A DNA stretch of 64,000 bases from contig JACCLO010000005.1 in NCBI GenBank assembly GCA_029448655.1, positions 434,001 through 498,000 of the forward strand, in the 5' to 3' direction. The notes below the pieces were generated by a model that saw only the letters and a program-made list of their open reading frames with translations, made no database searches and had not been told where the DNA came from. The translations under genes and the position numbers were made by a program. Of the stretch, positions 46,782 to 58,260 are shown one piece after another. Within the stretch, counting starts at the first letter, position 1, and every line of letters starts with the position of its first letter. This DNA comes from Wolfiporia cocos. Taxonomy: Eukaryota; Basidiomycota; Agaricomycetes; Polyporales; Phaeolaceae.

Positions 46782-48074
46782 ATGGCTCCGGAAACAGTCA
46801 CGGAGACACCCGCCGTTGCGAACGCGAATGCTGAGCAGGCCCAAGACACAGTGCCCGCAGAGGCCTCTTCCGCGCAGTCACTCTCCAAGAATGCCCAGAA
46901 GAGACTCGCCAAGGCTGCACGGATAGCCGAGCAAAAGAAAGAACGACGCGCTGCAGAAAAAGAGCGCAAGAAGGAGAAGAGGCGCATCCTCGCCCAGAAG
47001 CGCGATGCAGGCGAGCTGGACGAGGAGGAGCTCGCGCGGGTCACCAAGAAGCGCAAGACCGGCGAGGGCCCGAGGGTCCCGTTCGGCGCGCGCGTGGTGG
47101 TCGACCTGGGGTTCGACGACATGATGACCGAGAACGTGAGTGGCGATTCTGCATGGCCCTGAATGCGCGTTCGACCGAGATGCTGCTGCTGCTAGGAAGT
47201 CAAGTCGCTCACGGCGCAATTGGCGTACACGTACAGCGCGAACCGCAAGGCAGAGCGCCCAATCGCGCATCTTCTGTTCACTTCCTTGGATGGTCGGACA
47301 AAGACACGCATGGACGCAATGAGCAATGCTGCGTACAAGAGGTGGGCAAACTCCGAGTTCTGGCAGGATGGATACGAGAGATTGTGGGAGGGAGGTGCAG
47401 ATGTGGATGCAGAGACAAGTGAGACGGCTGAGAATGCAGGAGATGATGCAGCGGTGCAGGACGCAGAACCGACGACAAACGGAGGAGACGTCAAAAAAGG
47501 TAGAAGACCACCTACAACGGCCTCCAAAGAGAGCGTCGTGTACCTCACTGCGGACTCAGAAGAAGAACTAACAGAACTAAGAGAAGACGAGACTTATATC
47601 ATAGGCGGAATCGTCGATCACAACAGGTACAAGGTATGTTTTAGATATCCGATATGTTCCTGCCGACTTCCAATACCGACGCTTGTACAGAATCTCTGCC
47701 TCAACAAATCTCGCACAGCTGGAATCCGTTCAGCACGTCTGCCCATCGGAACATACCTCTCAGAGCTCCGCACCCGTAAGGTCCTTACCGTGAACCAGAC
47801 ATTTGAGATTCTGCTCAAATGGATCGAAACGCGGGATTGGGAGAAGGCGTTGTGGGCAGTGATCCCGCAGCGGAAGTTCCATGAGGGCAGGAAACGAGGC
47901 AAAGACAAGATCGAGAAAGGCGGTAACGACGAAAACGCAGACAATGAGGACGATGAGAGCGAGCTGACAAGCGAAGTGGTGCTTGATGCACGGGCTTTGG
48001 AGGGAGACGATGCCATGGATGATGTAGGGGGAGACGACGCCAGCAACGACGCTCAGGAATCTGCCGAGATATGA
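46782..48074 (+). CDS. TRM10: tRNA (guanine-N1-)-methyltransferase
   Basis: Three exons (46782-47135, 47196-47633, 47691-48074) give 391 residues. After a Lys/Arg-rich helix (RLAKAARIAEQKKERRAAEK) the SPOUT domain begins at about residue 95. Diagnostic stretches are VVVDLGFDDMM, QLAYTYSANRKAERP, HLLFTSLDG, DETYIIGGIVDHNRYK/NLC, RLPIGTYLSELRTRKVLTVNQ and RDWEKALWAVIPQRKF. Trm10 methylates N1 of G9 (or A9) in tRNAs using S-adenosylmethionine, and the catalytic-region GGIVDHNR Asp is present. An acidic insertion of about 60 residues (near 47,390-47,560) sits between the early strands, longer than in yeast. The acidic C-terminal tail is common in the family. Confidence 0.94.
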
Positions 48075-48148
48075 CCAGTCTCGATGCTAGCTAATCGCGC
48101 GGAATGGCTATTACTGGATTGTTGCAGGTTGAGACAACGAATACACTA

Positions 48149-49618
48149 TCACAACACATCTTTCAGATTCGTCTTGCCACTGCCTCGTTCAAGCGGTTTT
48201 GGTTGCGTGGGCGAAGGCTTCCAGCCAATCTGCGAGAGCTGCGTTTAGCTGTTAAACCTTGACACTAACAAGCCACTCACAACATAGATGATCTGGAAAG
48301 TCGCCGGGATTGTCCCGTCTTCCTGCCCGTGTAATTCTGCCGTGCTAGTCAATCTTGCTATCGGGCCTCGTCCACCGTCTTACGCACCTTTGTAGATAGC
48401 AGAGGCTGCTGCGAGTGTATCTCGATGGATATAGTTTCGCCTATGTCGAGCATTATGAGTGACGGCTTTGTAGCACGACAGTTTTACCTACCGCCCAAGG
48501 ACAGCATTGCTTTCCCCCATGTCGCGCAAATCTTCTATGAGTTCGTACATGGAAGGGTATGCGACTTTGACCTCGTCCACATCGACCGTCAAGAGCGTGA
48601 ATCCCGCTCGTCCAAGCAGGTTGGACACATCCCGTGAGTCTGCTTGACCTCAGCTGAACGTTCGCGTCACCTTGCGAGATACCCTACCGGTCATTGGGGA
48701 TACATGTGGCGAAATGCCGCCTTCGCGTTCTACTTCGGCGAGCTGGAGGGAGGTGCTGGGGTGTATTAGCTTGAATCTACGCGAACCAACACCGCGATTT
48801 ACCGGAGTTCGAACAGCGTGTCCCCTCCGAAGAGAGCACCGAGGAACATCCCGTCAGGTTTTAGGGCCTCCTTGATCTGCACGAGAACACCTAGTGGTGT
48901 AAATATTATACGTCCCATATGCACCCATAAATTGAGCGGCTCACCTGGTAGGTCATTCATCCAATGCAAGCCGAGACATGATATTATGGCTTCTTGTGAG
49001 TTTGCTGGAATGATGCTCAGCAAGTTCTCTTCGTCAGCGTGGATTCTCTCCACTTCGACTGCGATGATCATGAGACGCTGACGGTTGGATTGCTGACAGC
49101 AATGTCACCTTCGAATTCGGAGTCGGAGTCGCGATGGAGGAGCTTCTCTGGTCACAGAGTTAACACGGGGGCGTAAGTGAATGTCGTGCTGCAGTACCGC
49201 TGGAATCCAGCATCACGACTTTCTCAGCCATATCTGTTTCGAGCAATTTGGACAAGTGGCCTGGGCCAGAGCCGATATCTAGAATGGTGCTGAACTTTCG
49301 TTTGACATCCTGTCATTGGGGCAGTCCCAGTCACGCATTAATTGCAGGATAATCCACTGTGCTCACCATTAATCGTTCAATCATCCTGTCCGCTACTTCG
49401 TCCCGCACGTAGTCCACGGTCCTGCTCCGAGTACCACCTTCTCGCAGAGCAGAGCGGTCTTTCTGCATCCGCTTTGCATTGCGGTCGAACACCTGATATG
49501 GACCCACAGAGTTTGGGTTTATGGGGGGAGCCGAAGATACCGAAGCAAACGAGCGTGCTCGAAGGCCATGCGTGCCAGTGCGTCTCAGACACTGTTGGAC
49601 CAACATGTGAGTCGACAT
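48149..49618 (-). CDS. NDUFAF5: Mitochondrial complex I assembly factor NDUFAF5 (class I SAM methyltransferase fold)
   Basis: Ten exons (49618-49367, 49309-49198, 49147-49109, 49058-48945, 48890-48803, 48755-48688, 48639-48492, 48440-48388, 48336-48281, 48229-48149) give 336 residues. An Arg-rich presequence ([15 protein letters not shown].. RARSFASV) is followed by the family hallmark [18 protein letters not shown] motif I ([16 protein letters not shown]), [32 protein letters not shown] and [15 protein letters not shown] come next, then [14 protein letters not shown] and FQIIYVIGWKPS. In animals this protein hydroxylates an Arg of NDUFS7 during early complex I assembly in the matrix. Its presence implies that the organism keeps complex I, as expected for a basidiomycete. 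It lies 74 bp from the TRM10 stop (convergent) and shares 297 bp with the next divergent gene. Confidence 0.93.
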
Positions 49619-49915
49619 CGTCCAGGACGCGCCTCCGTTTCGTGGTTATATGCCAGATATTACGACTATGTATGCGGTTAAGAATAAGCCTATGCACTTG
49701 CAATTGCTGGTGAGCAGAGCTCGTTGGCGCGTTGACGCGCGTGGAATCATGCGCCATCGACGCGTCCAGTTGCTGACGTAAGACTGTAGACGGTCCTGAA
49801 TTGCCATTTGTGTGGGTCGAGGCTATTGCATTCTATTCGACGCACGACTACAATCTTCCAAACGGTCACCGCCTGGCATATCTCTCCCGCTTTGGCGCCC
49901 TTGGGTCTTGTTGTC

Positions 49916-52900
49916 ATGAATAATGGTCAGGACGGGAACCAGGCAAACTGGATGCAGCTGGTCTCCGTGCCGACTTTGGTGACCCCCGAGACCTACCAAC
50001 GAACGCAGTATCAGCTTCAAGCGTTGCGAGAGCGCATATCCAATTATGAGCAGGCTCTGGAGGCTGGGCTGCAACGGTATGCGGTGCAAGAGGAGGAGCT
50101 TCGCAATCGGGTTGAGGAGGGACGACGGGCTGAGTGCGTCTCTGTTAGTCGTCGTACGTTCTAGCTTATATTCACCTTCACTCGTGGACAGGATGATGCT
50201 CGCCCAACTCCAATCTGGGGCGACACCGGACGTGCAGTGGGTTCGCTAAGCATCCCTCCTATCAGAATTCATAACCGTACTCGTGCAGGTCAACATCGCC
50301 ACTCTCGGCTACCGCTCCAATCTCCAATGCCACACCGGTTGCCCAGCCATCCAACAACGCGATGTATCTGCAAGCCTTGCAGAGGATGGTACAGGGACGG
50401 CAGCAACAAGGGTATCCGGCCTTACCTCTACCCTATACCCCTTACCCGCAACCTCAGCAACATCATGTCCCGCAGGCCAGTAGCCAGCAACCTGCGTACC
50501 GACACTACAATCCTATGACTGTGCCATATCAGAGTCAGGTGTGTATTTCAACCAGCTAGGTTCTTCTGCAGGACCTATTATGTTGTCGCCTCCAATAGAG
50601 TGTGCCCTCTGCCGGTGGCTCATCAACTGTTGGTTCTTGGCCATCAAATGGGGTTCCGCAGACGGCGTCATCTATGGCTAGTGTTCCCAATGACCAGGGC
50701 TCGAATCTATCTACTGCAGGAGTGAACAGTAATTATTCTTGTGTCCACTCATTAAGCTAAAGCTAATAATTACTCAGGTTCTACCACACCCACAGCTCCA
50801 ACTATTCCGCAACACCACTCACAGCCTACCTTCAATGGTGGCAACATTGCTGTCCAATCTGACAATGCTTCTGTCCTGGGAAGCCAGAATGAGCACCTTC
50901 ACCATCATCAGGCGACAAACAGCTCTCAGGGTGGAAACTCAGTTGTTGATGTTGCAGGGACGTATCGGGACATCATGAACAAGGTCAAGGTATGCCTGCA
51001 GTCTCTTGCTTTTATGTCTATCAATAACGAAGCACCCCAGAGTCTTTCACCAGCAACTGTGGGCTTTATCTTGACAATGGTAGTCAAGTTGCTCCCAGAA
51101 AAGTTCCCACCTGGAACAATGAATGCAATGAGAATTGATAATGTCAAGAAAAATATGCCAGAGCCCTTGTGGCAGCAGCTGCAGACTGTCATTCTGCAAG
51201 TGCATGGGCATGTCAAGGTATAACTCCAAGCTTGTCCCCTCGGGAACGAGGCATTGATAGACAATGGCAGAACCTCGACAGCCACCTAATTATCCCCCTT
51301 CTGAAGAAGATACAGGAAGATGTCAACAGGATTGCTGCTCAAGACCCCAATCGTTCGAGACAGGCGGGATCTTCGGCCGTTCGCGGAACACCTGCCACCA
51401 ATGCCGGCCAAAATCCAGAGGCGCTGAGTGCACAACCCAATGCAGAACGACGGAATTCGTCGCAATCCTTCCGTCCTGCTCGCGACGGAGCACCTTCCTT
51501 GGCACGCCCAGTGTCGGAGTCTCTGCAAACGGTCGCTCCGACTGCGCATCAGGCATCGCCAATGCGGCCATTGCTGTCGCGCATCAACCATACAGCAGGA
51601 AATGCTCCACCATTGCCTCGCGCGAATAACGATCCTGGTGTTACGAACGTAATGTCAGCTACCATAGGAGCTCAACAGCCGGCTTCAGTGATTGCCATTT
51701 CGTCTAACGAAAGTCAACCCTCTGCAATCAATCCGACCGCTGCGCTCCCTCGCGCATCCGCATACACGTCGTCGGGCACAGCCAATCAACGGAGCCATCT
51801 TGCTCCTGTCCCGCAGACTACGCCATCGAAAGTGGGCAATACATCGTCGACGCAGCCTCCTCCGTGGACGCCCGCTAACGTCAACAAATCTCGGCTGGCC
51901 CACGACATCCTGCGTGCGCTCGGCCGTCCGCGGCCCGATTCGCCCCCACCTGCCACGCTGGGCACGCCACTCGCGATCAGTCCATCTCTCACAACCCTCC
52001 CACAATACACCACAGACCCAGAGCCTGCGGCGCCCATACCGGAACCAGTGTCGTTACCACACGCGCCAGAGCCAGAGCCCGTACCACACGCTCCAGAGCC
52101 AGAACCAGAGCCCATAGCACATGCTTCAGAGCCCGAACCAGAGCTCATAGCACATGCTCCAGAGCCCGAATCAGAGCCTGTGGCTATGAACCACGAACCA
52201 CCGTCCTCTCCGCCATCTCTGCCGGCGCCGGGGCCACCGCCCTCGTCGTCCCCACCGCTCTCGACCGGCTCGGCCACCCTCAAGCGGAAGCGCGTGGACT
52301 CGGTCGCATCGTCGTCGCCCGAGTTGCGCAAGCGGCGGGCGGAGGCCGCCGAGATCGAGGAGATCCACACGGACGGCGCGCTCGAGCTGGCCGTGTGGCA
52401 GCGCGTGAACACGGAGAACGAGCAGCTGATGGGGATGCAGGGGCAGGACGGCGCGCCGTTTGGCGTGCCCGCGCCGGACGGCCTCGGCGCGGGATTCGTC
52501 GCGCATGCCCCCGGTGCCCCGCCCGCGGAGTTCGCCATCCCCGACCTGCTGCTCCCGGAGTTCGCAGAGGGACACGCCGGGGACGTGGCCCCGATCAAGG
52601 ACCCGTCGCCGTTCTTTGTCCCTCCGCAGGAGGCTATTCAGCTCGAGCCGCATGCTGCAGCGCACGCGAGGAGCCCGGAGGTCATCGTTATCGACGACGA
52701 CGACGACGACGACGAGCCCAGCACGCCGCCGCCGCAGCGCGCAGAGGCGGGCCCGTCCGTGGCGAAGACGCCGCTGTTCTTCCCGTCGCCGCCGAGCGTG
52801 CACGGGCCGGGCGCGGACGACGTGTCGGAGCTGGATATCGGTGCGGGCGCGGACATGGAGGTGGACGCCCGCGGGCTCGCTGGGGTCGCGCGGGCGCGGG

Positions 52901-54461
52901 GGGACACAAGCGCGGGGATGGACAAGGGTAAGGGCAAGGGTAAGGAGCGCGCGGGGGGACTCGCCGTGGGCGAGGGGCCTGCGGGGAGCGGCGCGAAGGG
53001 CAGGGTGTACGTGCTCGCTCCTCCGCGGCCAGCGTGGGTTAAACGGTTGGCTGCGCGTCATAGGGGCGGAGGAACGCGGGCGGGGAGGGGGCGCCGGCAG
53101 GGGTCGATGGACGTGGACGAGCTCGCTGGGGACATCGGTGCGTAGCCGTGCGCTGTGGCTGGGCTGGTGGGCTGATGGGCGGCTGCGCTTTGGCGTGCAG
53201 AGAGCGACGACGAGCGGGCGAAGGAAGGTCCGTGTCTGTAGTTAGTGCGAATAGAACGGCGGAAGTTGACTGTGTGTAGAGTATGCGCGGAAAGAGGCCG
53301 TCCGGCTGTCCGCCTCGAGGCTCCGCGAGCTCAGATGCCGATGGAGGGACTGCGGTGCGCTGCTGGCGTCGGCGGTGCGCCTGAAGCAGCACCTCGCGGG
53401 CCATGCGCAGGCTGCGGGAGTCGAGCCGGAGTGGGTGAGTACTTTTCTGTCATTCGTGTTGCCCTCAGAGTACGAGTAATCGGTATATACAGGGACAGTA
53501 CAAATGCGAGTGGCAACATTGCGCGCGCAGGTTCGGGACGCAGTCGGCTCTCTCCCACCATGCCATGACGCACGCTGGGAGCGGTCCTCTGTTGTGCGCG
53601 TATGCAGGTCGGTATACTCCTATGTCACTCAGCTGGCTCAACTGACGCATGATCAGACTGCGAAAAGACGTTTCCATCAAGCCAGGACCTGCTCGCGCAT
53701 CACCGCTCGAAACACGGAGGCGATACCCTCAAGCCGACGGCAAACCCGATCAGGCACGAGGACGCGGGGCGTCTGTCGCCGCTACCCGCGACGCTTCCCT
53801 CGTACATGGTGATCCCGCGGCACATCTCGCGCTACCCCATCACGAAGGAGCTCCACGCATGGCTGGGCGCCTCGGTACGTCCTCGCGCCCTCGTCTGCGC
53901 GTGTCCCCCGCTCACCGCTCCGCCCCTCTGCAGGTCCTGCAGGACATCTCGGCGTACAGGTTCTACGGCCGGCAGCTGCACGCGGAGGCGCACGCGCGGG
54001 GCTCGCGGCGGCTCACGGAGCGCGTCGCGGCGCTGCAGCGCGAGCTGGGCGACCCCGCGCTGCTGCAGGACGCGGTGCGGCGGCTGCCGGACGACGAGTA
54101 CGAGGCAATCGAGGGGGGCGCGCGCGCGCTGCGGCCCGGGGAGCGATGCGAGGACCTGGCGTCGGCGGAGGTGTCGCAGGAGGTGCGGGAGGGGCTCGTG
54201 CTGTATGCACCGTTTGAGGAGGAGTGGGAGAAGTGGGAGGAGGCGGGCGGCGCGGGTGTGAAGAGCGAGGACCCGGACGAGCTGGGAGCCCTGGGCGGGT
54301 GGCCGGCGAGGGAAAGCGGGCACGGACATGCGCCGGGGGGCGGTGTTGATGGCGGCGGTGCGCAGGACAGTGCCAGCGGGTGGCAAGACTCGCATGCCTG
54401 GCCGCGCGAGCTGCTGCAGCTGTCGGACGAGGAGGCAGCAGCGGTGGAATCGCTGTTGTAG
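49916..54461 (+). CDS. Large disordered protein with three C2H2 zinc fingers and a SUMO-interaction-like motif
   Basis: Twelve exons (49916-50133, 50192-50236, 50289-50538, 50599-50728, 50778-50989, 51041-51217, 51271-53137, 53201-53227, 53280-53434, 53493-53607, 53657-53874, 53934-54461) give 1313 residues. A coiled-coil N-terminus (YQRTQYQLQALRERISNYEQ) and Gln/Pro-rich linkers come first. A helical block follows (YRDIMNKVK/SLSPATVGFIL, EPLWQQLQTVILQVHGHVK, LIIPLLKKIQEDVNR). A long Pro/Ser/Ala region has EVIVIDDDDDDD (SIM-like) and KRKRVDS (NLS-like). The three fingers are CRWRDCGALLASAVRLKQHL-GH, CEWQHC..HHAMTH and CAYADCEKTF..HHRSKH, each C-x4-C-x12-H. After the fingers a conserved-looking segment (YMVIPRHISRYPITKELHAW, RFYGRQLHAEAH) may be a second domain. 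By inference it is a nuclear chromatin or transcription regulator. I do not recognise a named orthologue. Confidence 0.82.
52057..52182 (+). repeat. Degenerate 33-bp coding repeat (HAPEPEPEP units)
   Basis: Four in-frame units of 9, 11, 11 and 11 codons lie inside the C2H2 gene, variants of (P/A)HA(P/S)EPEPEP(I/V). They look like recent slippage or duplication in a disordered linker. Confidence 0.85.
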
Positions 54462-54575
54462 CGGGCACATGCACATGTACGCGTGGTGTGATACTATTCA
54501 TAGGCGCGGCCCGCGTGCGCGCCACCTCTCCTTAGCCTGCGCCGTGCCTTCCCCGCTCATCCGCCCCTGCCTGCC

Positions 54576-57500
54576 ATGCTCGCCGCCGCGCCCACCTTCG
54601 TCTCCGCACACTCTGCGGATGTGTTCCTCTCCGACGTCCGCCCCATCAAGCTCGCCTTCGACGCCCTCCACGCCGTGAATGTCCTCCTCGACGAGCTGCT
54701 CTACACCATCCTGCACACGGCGCAGTCGCTCGCCACCGCCAAGCTCAAGGCCGCGCTCACCAAGCTCCTTCCCACGTCGCTCGGCAAGGACGCGCTCCTC
54801 GAGGCCGAGGTCGAGCTCCAGGCGTACTGGGAGCGCACGACGCCCTCCACTTCCGCAGAGGCAGAGGACGAGCCACACTTTGACCTCCAATGGTATTACG
54901 AGGTGCGTGTCTCCGCCCGTCTCACGCTGCCCCGCTGACACCACGCTAGCTGCTGCGCCTCAAATGCGAGGCCTACTGCACACTGAACGACTCGGACGAG
55001 GACGCCGACGCCGAGCGCCACCTCAAGGAGCGCATGGACGAGCGCGGCGTGCCGTTCCCGCCGAACGCGACCGCGCTCGCGCCCGCCGCGCTGTACCTCA
55101 CGGCGATCCTCGAGTGCGTGCACCCTTGCTGCGTCTCTGGCGCCCGACTCACATCGCGACCGCAGGGCCATCTGCCAGTAAGTCCCGCCCGCTGCGCGCG
55201 CACCCGGCCGGCACTGAGCGCGCCCGCAGACACGTGCTGTCAAACGTGGGCAGCGTCGCGACGCGGGACAGCAGCCGCACGGCCGCGACGCTGCAGGACG
55301 TGTTCACGGCGCTGTGCGAGGACGACACGGTGTACGGCACGTTCAGGAGCATGAAAGGTGCGCGGCTGCTCGCGCGGCGACGCGGCGGACGCTGACCGGG
55401 CATGAACAGCATACGAGCAGATCGAGACGCTGTCGAGGGCCCAGAAACCGCGTCGCAGCAAGTCCGTCTCCCGGTTGACAGACCGCGTGTCGTCCCCTGG
55501 GCCGAGCGGGACAGACTACGCGGCGGCACGCGAGTCGCCATCGCTACCGGCGCGGACGCGGATGTCGGGGGAGTCGCTGTTGTCGGGGAGCACGACGGCC
55601 GCGTCGGTCGAGCGCGGCTCGCTGGACTCGCGCGGCAAGGTGATGCGGATGCTCAGCCACAGCCGGTCGTCAAGCGACAAGTCGTCTTCTCCCGCGGAGA
55701 TTGCCAGGTCCGAGTCCGGCAAGTCGTGTGATTCGCGCGACTTTGAGGTACGGCTCCTCCCTTCAGCCGGCACTAGCAGCAGGCGCTCACAGATACTCTC
55801 CCAGCATGATGATGATCTCCGCCACGAATTCGACGAGCTCATGCGCTCTGGCGCGACCATGAAGGTCTCTCTCACCCCCGACCGCCTCAAGTCCATGCAG
55901 GTGCGTCCCCGCCTGATCCCACCCGCCCGCACTCACGCCGCCACAGGTGCACGCCCAGCGTGCGAACCGCAGAGGCGCAGGAACTTCTGAGACCGCCGGC
56001 AACGAGTACGCCCCGCACCCTGCGCCGCCCTACGTGGAGTCCATCAACGAGAGCGAAGAGGATCCCGCGCTCACGAGCGCGCCGGCCGCCGCACCACCAC
56101 GCACGCGCCAGACGAGCAAGAGCTTCTCTGCGCGCTCGCACCCGTCCCACGCCGCGCGCAACCGCTCGGTCTCCATCTCAGACATGCCCCACCCCCGCCA
56201 CCAGGTCGCGAGCGCGGCCTCCAGCGTGGCAGAGTCGTATGCGGTGCCCACCAACGGCTCCGCATCGATAGAGGGCCATCCAGGACCCGTGCGACGACAG
56301 AACTCGGGCGGGATCCCGCCCCGCGCGCGCAAGGTGATCCGCAACCGCGAGTCGATGGACCTGGACGAGATCCTGGCGGGCTCGGACGAGGGGACGGCGG
56401 AGGGCGACGAGTTCCCCCCGAGCCCGAGGCGCAGCGCGCCCAAGCCAAAGCCCGCGCACCTCTCGCAGTCCGCGCGGGAACTGATCGCTTTCCTGGACGA
56501 GGGCCCGCCCGAGGAGCTCACCGCGCCGCGCCCGTCGATGGCGAACGCGAGCGTGCTCTCGTTCGAGTCGTCCAAGTCGCGCTCGAGCCGGTTCTCCAAA
56601 ATGATGTCCAAGCTGACCATTGGCACCGAGCGCGCGAACGGGCGCGGCAGCGAGGACGCGCCCAAGACACCCAAGACGCCGCGCTCGCTCACCCGCAAGC
56701 CGAGTAGCAGCGTGCTCCCGCCCCCGCCCTCATTCCGCCGCCCGTCCCTCTCCTCCAAAAGGTCCTCCCCCAGCGTCGTCATCAGCGCCCCGGCGCCTGC
56801 CCCGGTGCCCAGCGGCGCGTCGCCCATCATCTCCCCGCCCACGTCCTCGATCAGCTCGCCGCAGAGTCTCGTCCCCTCACCCTCCATGCCGCTCTCGCCG
56901 CCCCTGCCGCGCTCGCTCTCCTCGTCGTCCCAGACGTCCCAGGACACGAACTCGCGCACGCCCTCCCCGCGCCGCAACGGCAGCGTGCGCAAGGCAGTGC
57001 CTGTCTGGGACGAAACGCCCGCCGTGCCGCTGCCGCCGCCGTCGCCGCCGCCTCCCGTCCCTCCCCTCGCGCTCATCCCTGAGTCAGATCCCTCCACGCC
57101 CTCGCGCGACAGCTCGCTCCGCGCCTGGACGAACGACGTGCCCTCGCATCCCTACGCCCCCGCCCCCGCCCCCGCCCCCGCCCCCGCTGAGACGCAGGCG
57201 CCCGTGCGCCCTCCGCCCGGCCGCGACGGCTCGCTCATGATCAAGACCTCGCTCGGGTACTCGGCGGGCGCGTACCGGCTGAGCCCCAGCCCGAGTGCGA
57301 GCTCGCGCGGGGAGGACGACGAGCGGTGGCTCGCGCGCGGCATGTCGCGCCGCTCGCCGGTGACGCGCAAGCCGCCGCCGTCGCCGGTCCCGCCGGACGA
57401 CGCGCCGCCGACGCCCGCGTCGCTGCCCGACACGGCGGACGCGCCGCGATCCGCGTCCGGCGCGGGGCGGAGGAAGGAGAAGGGCGGGTCGTCCGCGCGG

Positions 57501-57944
57501 CGGGCGGCCGCGGCGCCCGACGGCGCGATCACGGCGCGCAGCGTCGCGGAGCTGCGGCGGCTGCTCGCGGCGGCGACGAGCGCGGAGGAGTGCCGGCTGC
57601 TCGTGGACATGTTCTTCACGCGGCACGGGTTCCCGCCGAAGAGCAGCCACCCGCCCGTCGACGTGTCCGACTTCCCGACGCCGCCGCCGCTCGACGAGAC
57701 GCGCCTCGTGTCGCTGACGGACCTGGAGTGCTCGATGGTCGAGCTGTTCTTGGGCGGCGCGGACGCGGAGAGCAGCGGCCACGCGAAGGCGCTCGCTATG
57801 GCGCAGTCGCTGCCTCCGCGCGAGACGCTGGGCACGCCCCACCGGAGCCTCACGCAAAGCACCCACCGGAGCCTGTCGCGGTCGATTCCTGAGGAGCCCG
57901 CCGTAGAGGAGCCGTCGAATGCGGTCGCGACCATCCGAGAGTAG
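54576..57944 (+). CDS. Long disordered protein with histone-fold-like N-terminus
   Basis: Seven exons (54576-54902, 54950-55113, 55166-55177, 55230-55357, 55410-55747, 55793-55900, 55947-57944) give 1024 residues, one exon being only 12 nt. The first ~150 residues are helical. DVRPIKLAFDALHAVNVLLDELL and KLKAALTKLLPTSLGKDALLEAE are followed by ALYLTAILE/AICQHVLSNVGSVA, which resembles the H2A-type histone-fold helix 2-3 (YLTA-LE). The remainder is disordered, rich in Ser, Pro and Arg, with many SP/TP sites, an APAPAPAP tract and polybasic patches. A short helical segment near the C-terminus (TARSVAELRRLLAAATSAEECRLLVD) could be a small domain. I do not recognise a named family. The alternative 3' splice at 55805 instead of 55793 would drop four residues. 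Confidence 0.8.
57156..57187 (+). repeat. gccccc hexamer tandem repeat (Ala-Pro)n
   Basis: Five or more perfect copies of a 6-bp unit encode an alternating Ala-Pro tract in the preceding gene. Slippage-prone and probably length-variable between strains. Confidence 0.85.
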
Positions 57945-58260
57945 ATATACCGTAACTTATGCACATCTCCCCTGTCGTTCGCTTGGTGTCCTGTTGTCCC
58001 CTCGTTTCCCCTTCCCCCGTACGTCCTTCTCTTGATTACATACAGGTATACCGCTTTTGCTCCTTCTGTCTCCTCGTGCTCGATTTTGCAGAGCTATATT
58101 TCTCTTATATAGTCTGATGATATGTGCCTACTTTTCGCAGCCCTCAATCTAGCTAGGACGCGCGTACATAGTATAATGCCACATGTGGAACAAATGCAGA
58201 GTGCGGAACATGTGAGATAGCGACAACGTAAACAAAAAGCCGAGGTAAAACAATGGACCT
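57945..58260. other. Intergenic between convergent genes
   Basis: About 315 bp of T-rich sequence form the shared 3' flanks. No gene seen. Confidence 0.6.

Noticed and set aside
46388..47122. 244-codon minus-strand ORF spanning into TRM10
   Set aside because: Its 3' half is the first thioesterase exon read past the splice site; the 5' half is antisense to TRM10 exon 1.
51169..51270. Continuous reading of the C2H2 gene through 51218-51270
   Set aside because: The open frame here is not the frame of the preceding exon; a 53-nt intron with gt..ag ends restores phase 0.
52171..53061. 296-codon minus-strand ORF and overlapping plus-strand alternatives
   Set aside because: Shadows of the large C2H2-gene exon; Arg/His-rich with no domain.
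56030..57097. 355-codon minus-strand ORF
   Set aside because: Antisense shadow of the GC-rich disordered exon 55947-57944; Gly/Ser-biased composition and no domain.
57084..57866. 260-codon Arg/Ala-rich minus-strand ORF
   Set aside because: Mirror of the same GC-rich exon; composition explained by codon complement.
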